A DNA stretch of 12,843 nucleotides from positions 1 through 12,843 of the forward strand of contig CAJLCG010000067.1 in assembly GCA_905205085.1 (NCBI GenBank). The letters run 5' to 3'. Source of the stretch: an uncultured Oscillospiraceae bacterium. Lineage in GTDB: Bacteria > Bacillota > Clostridia > Oscillospirales > Oscillospiraceae. Position 1 is the first letter of the stretch; each line of letters begins with the position of its first letter. Shown piece after piece: positions 1 to 8,102 of the stretch. Made by a program: the position numbers and the translations under genes. Under the pieces are notes generated by a model that made no database searches, had not been told where the DNA came from, and worked only from the letters and a program-made list of their open reading frames with translations.

Positions 1-3000
1 GTGGCGGTGCCGGTGGGAGTGAGCTTGTTCGCATTTCGGCCGGACAGCAGGCCCTCGCCCACAGCCCAGGCCATAGCCGTCTGGGCCCAGGCGGAGGTGG
101 AGCTGCCATCCACATACTGGTTCAGGTCCGCTTTAGCACTGGTGTCGTAGCCCTTGCTCTGGGCGTAGTTATATAGGATCAGAGCCAGCTGCTCCCGGGT
201 GAGAGAGTCATTGGGGCCAAAATGGCCATTGGAGTAACCGGTCATGATGCCCTTGGACTGGGCCCAGCTGGCCGCATTGGCGTACCAGTCCCGGTCCGAT
301 ACATCGGGGAAGCGACTATCCGCAGATACGCTGGGCTTACCCTCCAGGGCATACAGCATCTGGGCAATCATGCCTCGACTGAGGGTGGTGTCGGGCCCAA
401 AGGTATTGGTACCCGTACCGGACATAAGACCGTTCTCCACGGCGTACTTCACCCCGTTGTAATACCAGGCATCAGGGTTAATGTCCAGGAAGGCATCCAC
501 GGGGCTCTCCTCCTTCACGGCCCGGAAAGTGGCCTCCACGGTCACCTTGCCCTCAGGCATGGTGAAGGTGTACGTTCCCTCACCCTGGTCAGTAAGTGTT
601 ACACTGTGGCTGTTCTGGTCCATGACGGTGAGCTGATCCAGGGCATAGCCTGTGTCAGGTTTTACCGTAATGGTCACGGTATCCCCCGGGTTGGCCCGGT
701 CGGAACTGACCGTGACGGTGCCGTTCTCACCGGATTCTACATGGATCGGGTGGCCTGTCGGATCAGACCCGCCGGAGCCATTAGAACCATCCCCTATGTA
801 AATAAAGGAGTAGGTATTTCCGGTCTGCTTCTTCTCATAGCCAGGCCCGGCGGTAAGCTGCACAGTGTCCGCCCCTGCCCCGGTGACGGTGAAGCGAATG
901 TTCCGGGCCACCACAGCGCTCAGGTCTTGGGCCAGCAGCTCGATGGTGCCGCCCTCCTCCACCGCCCCGATGGCCTCATCCAGAGAGACAAAGCCCTGGC
1001 CGTTGACGTCGGCGACTACATCAGAGTTGGTGGAATAGTGAAACAGGCTGAAGCCGTTGGGGTTGGTAAAGGTGAGAACGTTGCTCTCCACCTGGCCCCG
1101 GTAGTAGTAGACTTTGCTGCTGCTCTTTTCATGCTTGACATAGAGACGTCCGTCTTCTGCAAATCCTTCGGTCAAGGGAAGGATGATGGTGACCGGCTTG
1201 GTGATGGTCAGCTCCTGGGGATCTCCCATCTGGACGGCGTTTTTGCTCCCCTCTTCCAGCTGAATGTCCTCCGGATCAGTGGTGGCTACCGTGATGTATT
1301 TGGGGGTAATATCCAGGGTGACGGTCTGGGCGCTATCCCAGATGGACACGTCAGCCACAGAGATCTCCAGATAAGGCCGGACCACGATGGTGACATCGTC
1401 GCTGGGAATACCGACGGAGTTCAGCTCCTCCTTTCCCTGCTCCGGGGTGACCGAGTTCTGGTTGGCCACCGTACTGGCGGCGGCCAGAAGGGCCTCCCCG
1501 ATGTGGGGCTGCTCCCCTCCCCCCTGCTGCGTGTCTTTCAGAGCCTCGGCCACCTGCTGGGCCAGTTCCTGTTCCTCTGGGTTGGTGACCGCATCGGATA
1601 CGGACACCTCCGTCTCTCCGGTGACTACCTGGGCGGGGTTCTCCCCGGCTGCCGTTACCATGTAGTGATAAATGGGGTCGCCGCTGTCCTCCACCGCAAA
1701 GCCGTCAGCCAGATAGGGACCGGGATGGGCAGTAAAGGTGCCCCCAGAGACAAAGCTGGTCTTATTTTCACTGTAAATCGGACCGTGGAAGCGGCCTCCG
1801 GTTATGGACAGCTGGATTTTAGCGGCGGCCTCGGGGTCGCCGTTGTGGGCGTTTTGCTCCAGCAGCGCCCCACCGCCGATAAATGTGCCGCCGGTGACGG
1901 TAAGGGAGACGGGCAGCTGGTCCGGGTGCTGCACCACGGCCAGTGCTACATGCTCCAGAGCGGAGCCGTCGCCGCCGGGCTTAGCCTCAAGCGAACCGGT
2001 CCCGCCGGTGACCACGGTATCCCCGTGGATGGACAGGTCTCCGGCGGAAAGTGCGATTCCGGTGCCGCCCTGGGCCGCGTTTACGGTAGAGTCGGTGACG
2101 GTGGTCTGGGCATAGCCCCCAAGGTACATCCCGGTGCCCCCCGGTGCGATAAGGGTGGCTCCATCCAGAAGGATCTGGGGCACCTTTTCCTCCTCTGCCG
2201 AGGTGGTCTCGCTGAGATAGAGGGCGGAGCCGCCGTCAGAGAGGCCGGCCGTGCTCTTCAAAGTGCCATAGAGAACGGCGGAAACGCCGTAGGCATATTG
2301 CCCCTCCTCCCCAGGGCCAATCCAAAGGCCGTACCGGCCCTCCAGGGTCACATCCTTGCCCACCGTCAGGGCGGTGTTCAGTTCTGTGTCCGGGTCGTCG
2401 GAACCCCACAGGGTGACGGGGGCGCCCTGGGACTGCTTCTCGTAGAGCTTACCCTGGCCGGTGAGGGTCAGATCGCCATGGGAGATGCGGAGGGTCTGTC
2501 CCTGGGCAAAGCCCACGTCAAACCCGTTGAGGTCCAGGGTCAATTTGCGGCCATCGGCAAGGTCGATGGTCTGGTTTCCCGCAGAGCTGGCCAGCAGGGT
2601 GATGGTGCCGTCGTCCTGGGCGGCCTGGAATGCCCCGGCCAGAGACAGATATCCAGTGCCCTGGGTCTGAGCCACAGCGGGAGCGTAAAGAATGGCTTTG
2701 CCCAGGGCAGACAGCTCCTCTTTGGTTGCGGCGGCAAAGGAGGCAGGCACTCGGATGGAGAACTTGCTCTCATCGCCTCCCGCATTGCTTACATCGGAGT
2801 GGTCTGTGTAGATAGCGGTGACGCCTTCCAGCGCTGCGCCCGACCCGTCAAAGGAGCTGCGGTCCATGCCGGAGACGATGCTGCCCCAGCCCACGTTGAT
2901 GACGTCGCCCCAGCCGTTGCCCTTCAGGGTAAGGACCCCCTCCGCCGTTACCTGGGATGCGTTGATGTTGAGTGCCAGCTCCTTGGCATTTTTCAGGGTC

Positions 3001-3440
3001 ACTAGGCCCTCGATCTTGCCCTTTGAGGCCTGGAAAAATTGCAGACCGGAGGCCACGCGCTCTCCGTCCAGAGTCACATCCTGAATGGTGACCCCGTCCC
3101 CGCAGACCAGCAGATACTTGCCGGGATTGGCGCTGCTCCAATGCTCCGACTCCACGGAGATGGTTCTGCCCCGGCCGTTTAGAGTGACGTGGTCGGGAAT
3201 CGTGACCTGAGCGGATAGCTCCACATGGTTGCGCAGGGTAATAGTCTGATAGGCTTCCGCGGCGGCGACGGCCTCCTCCAAGGTATCATAGTGCGTTGTT
3301 CCGATAGCCGCCTCGTGGGTACACGGCTCACCATCCGGACAATATTCTGAGCTGATTGCCTGTGCAGTGGCAGGAAACAAATTCAGCAGCAGGGTGAGAG
3401 TCAGTGCCGCGCAGCCCAGCCGCGCCCGTACCTCTCTCAT
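1..3440 (-). CDS. Large secreted SLH-domain surface protein (C-terminus cut by window edge)
   Basis: At least 1146 codons are open from the ATG at 3440 to the window edge. An AAGGAGGAG ribosome site lies 6 bases upstream of the start. Residues 1-27 form a signal peptide (basic start, Leu-rich core, A-x-A end: ATAQA). The body, about residues 30-870, alternates short beta-strand motifs such as TLEEAVAAAE, ITLRNHVEL and LTLDLNGFDVGF, as in right-handed beta-helix (pectate-lyase-like) surface proteins. Around 890-970 a Gly/Ser linker is followed by a divergent InlB-like repeat (GENGTVTV ... YTFTMPEGKVTVEATF). Three SLH domains follow, starting near residues 982 (FLDINPDAWY), 1043 (FPDVSDRDWY) and 1107 (YVDGSSTSAW). 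SLH domains bind pyruvylated secondary wall polymers, so the protein is probably anchored on the cell wall. Only the end of SLH3 appears missing. I see no catalytic motif, so its function (adhesin, S-layer-like or polysaccharide binding) is unknown. It seems unrelated to the sulfatase locus. Confidence 0.9.
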   Translation of the reverse strand, partial: MREVRARLGCAALTLTLLLNLFPATAQAISSEYCPDGEPCTHEAAIGTTHYDTLEEAVAAAEAYQTITLRNHVELSAQVTIPDHVTLNGRGRTISVESEHWSSANPGKYLLVCGDGVTIQDVTLDGERVASGLQFFQASKGKIEGLVTLKNAKELALNINASQVTAEGVLTLKGNGWGDVINVGWGSIVSGMDRSSFDGSGAALEGVTAIYTDHSDVSNAGGDESKFSIRVPASFAAATKEELSALGKAILYAPAVAQTQGTGYLSLAGAFQAAQDDGTITLLASSAGNQTIDLADGRKLTLDLNGFDVGFAQGQTLRISHGDLTLTGQGKLYEKQSQGAPVTLWGSDDPDTELNTALTVGKDVTLEGRYGLWIGPGEEGQYAYGVSAVLYGTLKSTAGLSDGGSALYLSETTSAEEEKVPQILLDGATLIAPGGTGMYLGGYAQTTVTDSTVNAAQGGTGIALSAGDLSIHGDTVVTGGTGSLEAKPGGDGSALEHVALAVVQHPDQLPVSLTVTGGTFIGGGALLEQNAHNGDPEAAAKIQLSITGGRFHGPIYSENKTSFVSGGTFTAHPGPYLADGFAVEDSGDPIYHYMVTAAGENPAQVVTGETEVSVSDAVTNPEEQELAQQVAEALKDTQQGGGEQPHIGEALLAAASTVANQNSVTPEQGKEELNSVGIPSDDVTIVVRPYLEISVADVSIWDSAQTVTLDITPKYITVATTDPEDIQLEEGSKNAVQMGDPQELTITKPVTIILPLTEGFAEDGRLYVKHEKSSSKVYYYRGQVESNVLTFTNPNGFSLFHYSTNSDVVADVNGQGFVSLDEAIGAVEEGGTIELLAQDLSAVVARNIRFTVTGAGADTVQLTAGPGYEKKQTGNTYSFIYIGDGSNGSGGSDPTGHPIHVESGENGTVTVSSDRANPGDTVTITVKPDTGYALDQLTVMDQNSHSVTLTDQGEGTYTFTMPEGKVTVEATFRAVKEESPVDAFLDINPDAWYYNGVKYAVENGLMSGTGTNTFGPDTTLSRGMIAQMLYALEGKPSVSADSRFPDVSDRDWYANAASWAQSKGIMTGYSNGHFGPNDSLTREQLALILYNYAQSKGYDTSAKADLNQYVDGSSTSAWAQTAMAWAVGEGLLSGRNANKLTPTGTA

Positions 3441-3508
3441 ATTGATCTCCTCCTTCTAAGGGATATTAATGGATCGAGGTACTGGAAATACGCCGATCAC
3501 CGCGGCAT

Positions 3509-3537
3509 ATTGTAACACACTGCAATTTGGTTGAAAA
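3509..3537 (-). promoter_or_regulatory. Candidate sigma-A promoter of the SLH protein gene
   Basis: On the minus strand a -35-like TTTTCA (3537-3532; 4 of 6 matches to TTGACA) and a -10 TACAAT (3514-3509; 5 of 6) are separated by exactly 17 bases. They lie about 70 bases upstream of the ATG at 3440, in the AT-rich gap after the LysR gene. I see no convincing terminator between the LysR stop and this promoter: only a weak 6-bp inverted repeat (CTCTGA/TCAGAG, 3596-3618) without a good T-run, so some read-through is possible. Confidence 0.5.
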
Positions 3538-3635
3538 CGGACAATATTTGGAGATTTTCCATGTTTTATCGAAAAATTTGTTTGGATTTTGAATGCTCTG
3601 ACGTCCCTTGGCTCAGAGAGGCTTCCTGCGCCCCT

Positions 3636-4526
3636 TCACGCATGCATTTCCCAGCTCATGCTGCAGATGCAGTCCATCAGCTCTTTGGCTGACGCGGTTA
3701 AAAACTTCTGTTCATGCCACACAAGGTAGTTTTCTCGGACAAAGGACTCGTCAGACAGCTCCTTGGTGGACACTACTCCTGTCCGGATAGCTTCCTTTAC
3801 CAGCCGCTCCGGCAAAAACGAGATTCCTAACCCCAGGTGTACCGCCTGGACAATGGCCTGGGTACTCACACTTTCCATGGCGGGAAGCAAAGGAAGGCCG
3901 TGTATGGCGAAGACACGTTCCAAAAAGGCCCGGCCCACGCTCCCCTTGTCCCGCAGCAAAAAGGCGTCCTGAGATAAGTCCTTCAGTTCCAGGTGCTCCT
4001 GGCAGGCTCGGGGGTCGCCCGGGGGCAGGATGAGCACCAGCCGGTCGGGGGCGATGGCCCGCTTGGCTAGCCCCTCCCGGTCAATGTTTCCCTCAATGAC
4101 GGCAAAGTCCAGCTCATTGTCCAGCAGAGCCTGCTGAAGAGCAGAGCCGTTGGAAATGGTGGAGCGTACCCTCAGATGGGGGTACTTCCTCTGAAAGTCC
4201 ACCAATACCCGGGGCAGCAGCTCCGTGCCGATGGCAATGCTGGCCCCCACCCGGAGAAATCCCAGCTGGTCCCAGTTCCGCAGCCCCTTTTCCATCTGGT
4301 CAAAGGAATCTACGATATGAATCGCGTAGCTATAAAACAGACGGCCCGCCTCCGTGATGTAGAGCTTGCGATTGATGCGCTCAAACAGGCGGATGCCGTA
4401 GTAGGACTCAATTTCCTGAATGGTTCGAGTGACTGCTGGCTGAGTCATGCGTAGCTGCTGGGCGGCGCGAGTCATATGCTGCGTCTGATAGACGGCCAGA
4501 AAAATTTTCATATGGCGAAGGGTCAT
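3636..4526 (-). CDS. LysR-family transcriptional regulator
   Basis: The protein is 296 residues, the usual LysR size. The N-terminal winged helix-turn-helix spans about residues 1-60, with the classic A-A-x-x-L-x-M-T-Q-P-A-V-T-R-T-I-Q-E-I-E recognition region at 21-40 and L-F-E-R at 47-50. A linker helix follows, and the effector-binding domain covers about 90-296 (LRVGASIAIGTELLP, LPPGDPRACQ, LGLGISFLPERL). The ATG at 4526 is preceded by GAGGG at 7 bases; the alternative Met6 has no ribosome site. The gene is divergent from the CHR transporter pair, with 107 bases between the starts. This is the typical arrangement for a LysR protein controlling its divergent neighbour, so regulation of the CHR genes (and perhaps the maturase beyond) is inferred. 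The ligand is unknown; a sulfate- or oxyanion-related signal would fit the context but is not shown by the sequence. Confidence 0.93.
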   Translation of the reverse strand: MTLRHMKIFLAVYQTQHMTRAAQQLRMTQPAVTRTIQEIESYYGIRLFERINRKLYITEAGRLFYSYAIHIVDSFDQMEKGLRNWDQLGFLRVGASIAIGTELLPRVLVDFQRKYPHLRVRSTISNGSALQQALLDNELDFAVIEGNIDREGLAKRAIAPDRLVLILPPGDPRACQEHLELKDLSQDAFLLRDKGSVGRAFLERVFAIHGLPLLPAMESVSTQAIVQAVHLGLGISFLPERLVKEAIRTGVVSTKELSDESFVRENYLVWHEQKFLTASAKELMDCICSMSWEMHA

Positions 4527-4581
4527 GGCCTTGCCCTCTTTTCATGTTATTTTCGTTATGGATTTAATAAAAAGATAGCAT

Positions 4582-4610
4582 TTTACTCATTCATCCCCGG
4601 CAGATATAAT
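4582..4610 (+). promoter_or_regulatory. Promoter of the CHR transporter operon
   Basis: A perfect -10 TATAAT at 4605-4610 lies 17 bases downstream of TTTACT (4582-4587; 4 of 6 matches to TTGACA). The gap between the divergent starts also holds the repeated element GTTAT-TTTC-GTTAT (about 4545-4559), close to the LysR gene and a possible regulator contact site. The AAAGGAG ribosome site of the first CHR gene follows at 4618-4624. Confidence 0.65.
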
Positions 4611-4633
4611 AGAGAAGAAAGGAGCGGGATGCT

Positions 4634-5212
4634 ATGGCTCGGGGAGCAAAAAAAGGTACCTTACGCAAGCTGTTTTTCAGTATGCTGTATATCAGCGCCT
4701 TCACCTTTGGGGGAGGCTTTGTTATCATCACGTTTATGAAGCGGAAATTTGTGGATGAGCTGGGGTGGATTGACGAGCAGGAGATGCTGGATCTTACCGC
4801 CCTGGCCCAGTCCTCCCCGGGGGCCATCGCAGTCAACGCTGCCATCCTGGTAGGCTGGCGGGTAGGCGGATTCCTGGGTATGGTCACGGCAGTCCTTGGC
4901 ACGGTGCTCCCCCCCATCACCATCCTGTCTATCATCTCTTTGTTCTATGCTGCCTTTGCCGCCAACCCCTATGTTGCCCTGGTTTTAAAGGGAATGCAGG
5001 CGGGGGTGGCTGCGGTGATTCTGGATGTGGTGTGGGGCCTGGGGACCAACGTGGTGAAAACCAAGTCTGCCATCTACATGGTAGTAATGGCAGTCGCCTT
5101 TGTGGCCACCTTTGTCTACGGGGTCAACGTGATCTACATTATTCTAGCGGCCGGTCTGCTGGGTGTGGTGCTGGCCATGGTGCAGAGAAAGAAGGGGGGC
5201 GAACTCCAGTGA
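4634..5212 (+). CDS. chrA: CHR-family (chromate transporter) membrane protein, first subunit
   Basis: This 192-residue integral membrane protein is a single-domain (short-chain) CHR member. It shows the family signatures F-T-F-G-G-G at 23-28 and A-Q-S-S-P-G-A-I-A-V-N at 58-68, followed by the G-W-R-V-G-G turn, and then several hydrophobic segments up to a basic tail (QRKKGGELQ). The ATG at 4634 has AAAGGAG 9 bases upstream. Single-domain CHR proteins are generally encoded as adjacent pairs that act together with opposite membrane topologies, which fits the next gene. Characterised members export chromate, and chromate is a structural analogue of sulfate; the physiological substrate of most family members is not established. 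Its position between a LysR gene and a sulfatase maturase makes an oxyanion such as sulfate worth considering, as an inference only. Confidence 0.92.
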   Translation: MARGAKKGTLRKLFFSMLYISAFTFGGGFVIITFMKRKFVDELGWIDEQEMLDLTALAQSSPGAIAVNAAILVGWRVGGFLGMVTAVLGTVLPPITILSIISLFYAAFAANPYVALVLKGMQAGVAAVILDVVWGLGTNVVKTKSAIYMVVMAVAFVATFVYGVNVIYIILAAGLLGVVLAMVQRKKGGELQ

Positions 5213-5766
5213 TCTACCTGCAGCTCTTCTGGAGCTTCCTCCAGATTGGCCTGTTTTCCATCGGGGGCGGCTACGCCGCCATGCCCCTCATTCAGGCCCA
5301 GACGGTTCAGCTCCACGGCTGGCTCACTATGAACGAGTTTACCGACCTGGTCACCATCGCGGAGATGACCCCTGGCCCCATTGCCGTCAACTCTGCCACC
5401 TTTGTGGGCATTCGTATTGCCGGGCTTCCCGGCGCCCTCATCGCCACTCTGGGGTGCATCTTCCCTTCCCTGTTTATCGTCTCTCTGCTGGCGTTTATCT
5501 ACTATCGCTACAAAAATCTCACTCTGCTCCAGAGCGTACTGGCCAGCCTGCGCCCGGCAGTGGTGGCCCTTATCGCTTCGGCGGGCCTGTCCATTCTTCT
5601 CCAGGTGGCCTTTGGCGGGGCGGAGATGGCCCTTATACATGCCAACTGGGTGGGAATTATCCTGTTTGCCGCCGCCTTTGCCGCCCTGCGCCTTCTGAAG
5701 TGGAACCCGATCCTGGTGATGGTTCTATGCGGTGTGGGCAATCTGCTGGTGGGCCTCATTTTGTAA
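5209..5766 (+). CDS. chrA: CHR-family (chromate transporter) membrane protein, second subunit
   Basis: I place the start at GTG 5209, which shares GTGA with the stop of the previous gene. A purine-rich AAGGGGGG stands just upstream, and the protein then begins IYLQLFWSFLQIGLFSIGGG, the normal CHR N-terminus. An ATG further upstream in the same frame (5032) would add 59 residues that only echo the first gene in another frame, so it is rejected. The 185-residue product has S-I-G-G-G-Y at 17-22, P-L-I-Q at 26-29 and A-E-M-T-P-G-P-I-A-V-N at 51-61, with about five to six membrane segments. The four-base overlap implies translational coupling and near-equal amounts of both halves, as expected for a two-subunit CHR transporter. 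The two products are clearly diverged paralogues rather than a recent duplication. Confidence 0.92.
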   Translation: MIYLQLFWSFLQIGLFSIGGGYAAMPLIQAQTVQLHGWLTMNEFTDLVTIAEMTPGPIAVNSATFVGIRIAGLPGALIATLGCIFPSLFIVSLLAFIYYRYKNLTLLQSVLASLRPAVVALIASAGLSILLQVAFGGAEMALIHANWVGIILFAAAFAALRLLKWNPILVMVLCGVGNLLVGLIL

Positions 5767-5771
5767 TGTCT

Positions 5772-5799
5772 TTGCCCCAGGGCAGAAATCTGGTATACT
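5772..5799 (+). promoter_or_regulatory. Extended -10 promoter of the sulfatase maturase
   Basis: TGG-TATACT (5791-5799) is an extended -10 element. A partial -35 TTGCCC (5772-5777; 4 of 6) lies 16 bases upstream. The site begins only a few bases after the CHR stop codon and leaves about 30 bases before the maturase ATG. The maturase could therefore be transcribed both from here and by read-through from the CHR operon, since no terminator is visible between them. Confidence 0.55.
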
Positions 5800-5830
5800 G
5801 GGTGTAAAAGAACACTTTGGAGCGTGAACC

Positions 5831-6943
5831 ATGAAACAGCTCACTTTTTTAGTCAAACCGGCCTCCAGCCTGTGCGGGCTGCGCTGCCGCTACTGCTTTT
5901 ATGAGGATGTGGCCCAGTGCCGGGAGACCAAGAGCATGGGCGTTATGACCCGGGAGACGGCCCGGAACCTGCTGTGTTCCGCCGCCCAAGCGAGTCAATC
6001 GGGGGACGTGATCCAGATTACCTTTCAGGGGGGCGAGCCTACCTTGGCGGGACTGGATTTCTTTCAGGATTTTGTGGCCATGGAGCGGGAATTCATCCCC
6101 TCCGGTGTCACAGTCCACCACTCCATCCAGACCAACGGTATGGCGGTCACCCAGGAGTGGGCGGATTTTTTTCGAGAAAACCAGTTTCTGGTGGGATTGT
6201 CCCTGGATGGGGCCCGGGACTTTCACGACGTCCTGCGGGTAGACCCCCAGGGCAAGGGCACCTGGAACCGGGTGGTGAACGCCTTATACGAGCTGGATAA
6301 GGCGGGAGTGGAAACGAACCTTCTCTGTGTGGTCACCGGACCCATGGCCCGCAGCCCTCAGAAGGTATATCAGTCTCTCAAAAAGCTGGGCAATCATCCC
6401 TTGCAGTTCATCCCCTGCCTGGACCCCCTGGAGGTCCCCCGGGGCAGCATGCCCTACTCCCTCTCCCCCCAGCGCTACGGCCACTTTTTGTGCGGCCTGT
6501 TTGACTGCTGGTACCGGGACTGGCAGGCGGGGCGCTATGTGAGCATCCGTCTCTTTGACGATTACCTGCGGATGCTGGCTGGGATGCCCCCCAGCACCTG
6601 CGCGGCCTCAGGTGCCTGCGGAAGCTACCTGGTGGTGGAGGGAGACGGCAGCCTCTACCCCTGCGACTTTTTTGTGCTGGATGAGTGGTACATCGGAAAC
6701 ATCAACCATATGGGCGTGGAGGAAGCCATGGGCAGCCCCCAGAGTCTGAAATTTTTAGACCGGGGCCGTGCCCGGCCGGATGGCTGTCAAACCTGTCCCT
6801 ACCTGGCTGTCTGCCGGGGCGGCTGTCCCCGGGACTGGACGGCCTTCGGTCCCCAGGGGGAGAACTACTACTGCCCCGCCTTCCGGCAATTCTTCGACTA
6901 CGCCCTGCCCCGCCTGCGCCAGGCGGCGGCATCCATTCGATAA
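5831..6943 (+). CDS. Anaerobic sulfatase-maturating enzyme (radical SAM, SPASM)
   Basis: This cytosolic iron-sulfur enzyme oxidises the active-site Cys or Ser of type I sulfatases to formylglycine without oxygen. The 370-residue length is normal for the family. The radical-SAM cluster motif is C15-x3-C19-x2-C22, followed by F-Y. G-G-E-P at 67-70 is the SAM-binding motif. Eight further cysteines (257, 263, 278, 319, 322, 328, 332, 348) have the number and spacing of the SPASM region that holds two auxiliary [4Fe-4S] clusters. Asp279 directly follows Cys278, in the place of the catalytic Asp known from the Clostridium perfringens enzyme. No key residue is missing. The ATG at 5831 has GGAG 8 bases upstream. 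The probable client is the sulfatase at 8103-9455, which has the required cysteine motif. Related SPASM peptide-modifying maturases look similar, but the Cys pattern and the neighbouring sulfatase favour this call. Confidence 0.95.
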   Translation: MKQLTFLVKPASSLCGLRCRYCFYEDVAQCRETKSMGVMTRETARNLLCSAAQASQSGDVIQITFQGGEPTLAGLDFFQDFVAMEREFIPSGVTVHHSIQTNGMAVTQEWADFFRENQFLVGLSLDGARDFHDVLRVDPQGKGTWNRVVNALYELDKAGVETNLLCVVTGPMARSPQKVYQSLKKLGNHPLQFIPCLDPLEVPRGSMPYSLSPQRYGHFLCGLFDCWYRDWQAGRYVSIRLFDDYLRMLAGMPPSTCAASGACGSYLVVEGDGSLYPCDFFVLDEWYIGNINHMGVEEAMGSPQSLKFLDRGRARPDGCQTCPYLAVCRGGCPRDWTAFGPQGENYYCPAFRQFFDYALPRLRQAAASIR

Positions 6944-6945
6944 GC

Positions 6946-6988
6946 AAAAGCGCTGAGCGGCTTGAGATGGGCCGCTCAGCGCTTTTTT
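6946..6988. terminator. Bidirectional intrinsic terminator between convergent genes
   Basis: A perfect 13-bp GC-rich stem (6949-6961 with 6971-6983) has a 9-base loop. It is flanked by AAAA on the left and TTTTTT on the right, so it can end transcription in both directions. It starts two bases after the maturase stop, and its T-run overlaps the stop codon of the regulator gene on the opposite strand. It separates the maturase from the tct-sulfatase operon. Confidence 0.93.
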
Positions 6989-8088
6989 ACAAGGTTCGGA
7001 TGGAGGTGCCCTCGTAAATCTTGGGCTTCATCACATAGGTGTAATTTTTATCCTCACAGTCCCGGCGCTCGATCATGGTCATCAGACGGGTGGCCACCAG
7101 TCGGCCCATCTGCCGGCCCTGGTGGACGGAACAGGTGATCCCCTCCGCCTCCCAGTCCGGCCCGGAGTAGTCAAAGCACACCAGAGAACAGTCCTCCGGC
7201 ACCCGCTTGCCCTGCTCCTCCAGCACCCGGCGCACCAGGCGGTAGATGATGTAGTTGCAGCACACAATGGCGGTGTACTTGGGCAGGCCCTTTAAAAAGC
7301 GGTCGATGGAGCGGGCAAAGCGCAGGTCATGTGCCTCGTTGGAGACACACCACTTGATATAGTCGTCCTGGAACTCCACCCCCCGCTTCTGCATAGCGGC
7401 GGCAGTGCCCTGGAACTTCTCAATACTCTGGTAGTTGTCATAGACAAAGATACCCGCGATGTGCCGGTGGCCCCGCTCAATGAGCAGGCCGATCAGCCGG
7501 TCGGCGCACTCCATGTCGTTGACGATGACCCGGGGACAGTGGAGATTTTTGTAGTAGTTGTTATAGAAGATGACGGGGATCCGCCGCCGGTAGATCTCTT
7601 TGTAGCAGTCCAGATTTGGATTGAGCAGGCTGGCCTTGACTCCATCGATGATAAACCCCTGAAAGTTCTGGTGGACCACGGTTTGCAGACAGCTGCGCTC
7701 GTTGGAGAACTTGTTGTCGGTAAAAAATACCCGCAGGTCCACCTGGTCGGTGGGAAGCACGCTTTTAATGCCTTCCAGCAGCTCAGAGTTGGCGTTGGTG
7801 TCCTGGCCCTGGAGAATGAGGCCGATTTTCAGCGGAGCCGAGCCCGTGTCCAGCTCTCGGGACAGGGCGATCTCCTTATTGATGTAGGTGCCGCTGCCCT
7901 TCACCCGCTGCACCAGCCCCTCCTGGGCCATCCGGTCCAAAGCGGCGCGCACGGTCTCCCGGCTTGTCCAACCGACGGCACAGGGCATTTTCCGAGGGCA
8001 GCTTCAAGTTGCCGGAAAACTTGTTCTCGTCGATATAGGCCATCAGCCAACGGTAGACCTCATCCGCCTTTTTGCCAGAGCCAGCCAA
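6987..8088 (-). pseudogene. GntR/LacI-type (AraR-like) regulator with a frameshift in the HTH
   Basis: Two overlapping frames together make one normal regulator of about 366 residues. The first frame starts at TTG 8088 (GAGGAGAGG at 7 bases, overlapping the sulfatase stop TGAGG). It encodes the first part of a GntR winged helix: ADEVYRWLMAYIDENK ... LPSENALCRRLD. The second frame supplies the rest, SRETVRAALDRMAQEGLVQR and the wing KGSGTYI, and then a LacI/periplasmic-binding-protein-like ligand domain (LKIGLILQG, FQGFIIDGV, IPVIFYNNYY, RHIAGIFVYDNY, SLVCFDYSG) to the end. The frames meet at about 7964-7966 (GGACAAGCC). The usual L-D-x-S-R needs two more bases there, so a 2-base loss is likely, perhaps from a short A-run; a 1-base insertion would leave the HTH one residue short. 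Everything else looks intact, so this may be a recent mutation or a sequence error. If real, a product from internal starts would lack DNA binding. It is the last gene of the tct-sulfatase operon and presumably its autoregulator. Confidence 0.85.
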
Positions 8089-8102
8089 AGCAAATCCTCT
8101 CC

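Noticed and set aside
222..3005. A 927-codon open frame on the plus strand, the longest uninterrupted listed frame of the window
   Set aside because: It lies in exact codon register opposite the SLH protein gene. It stays open because that gene avoids TTA, CTA and TCA codons, whose complements would be stops. Its product has no recognisable domain, while the minus strand has a signal peptide, SLH motifs and a strong ribosome site.
3596..3618. Possible terminator after the LysR gene
   Set aside because: Only a 6-bp inverted repeat with an 11-base loop and no clear T-run on the minus strand.
5032..5208. N-terminal extension of the second CHR gene to an ATG at 5032
   Set aside because: The extra 59 residues (MGPGDQRGENQVCHLHG...) are an out-of-frame reading of the first CHR gene. 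The GTG at 5209 gives a normal family N-terminus and a typical GTGA overlap.
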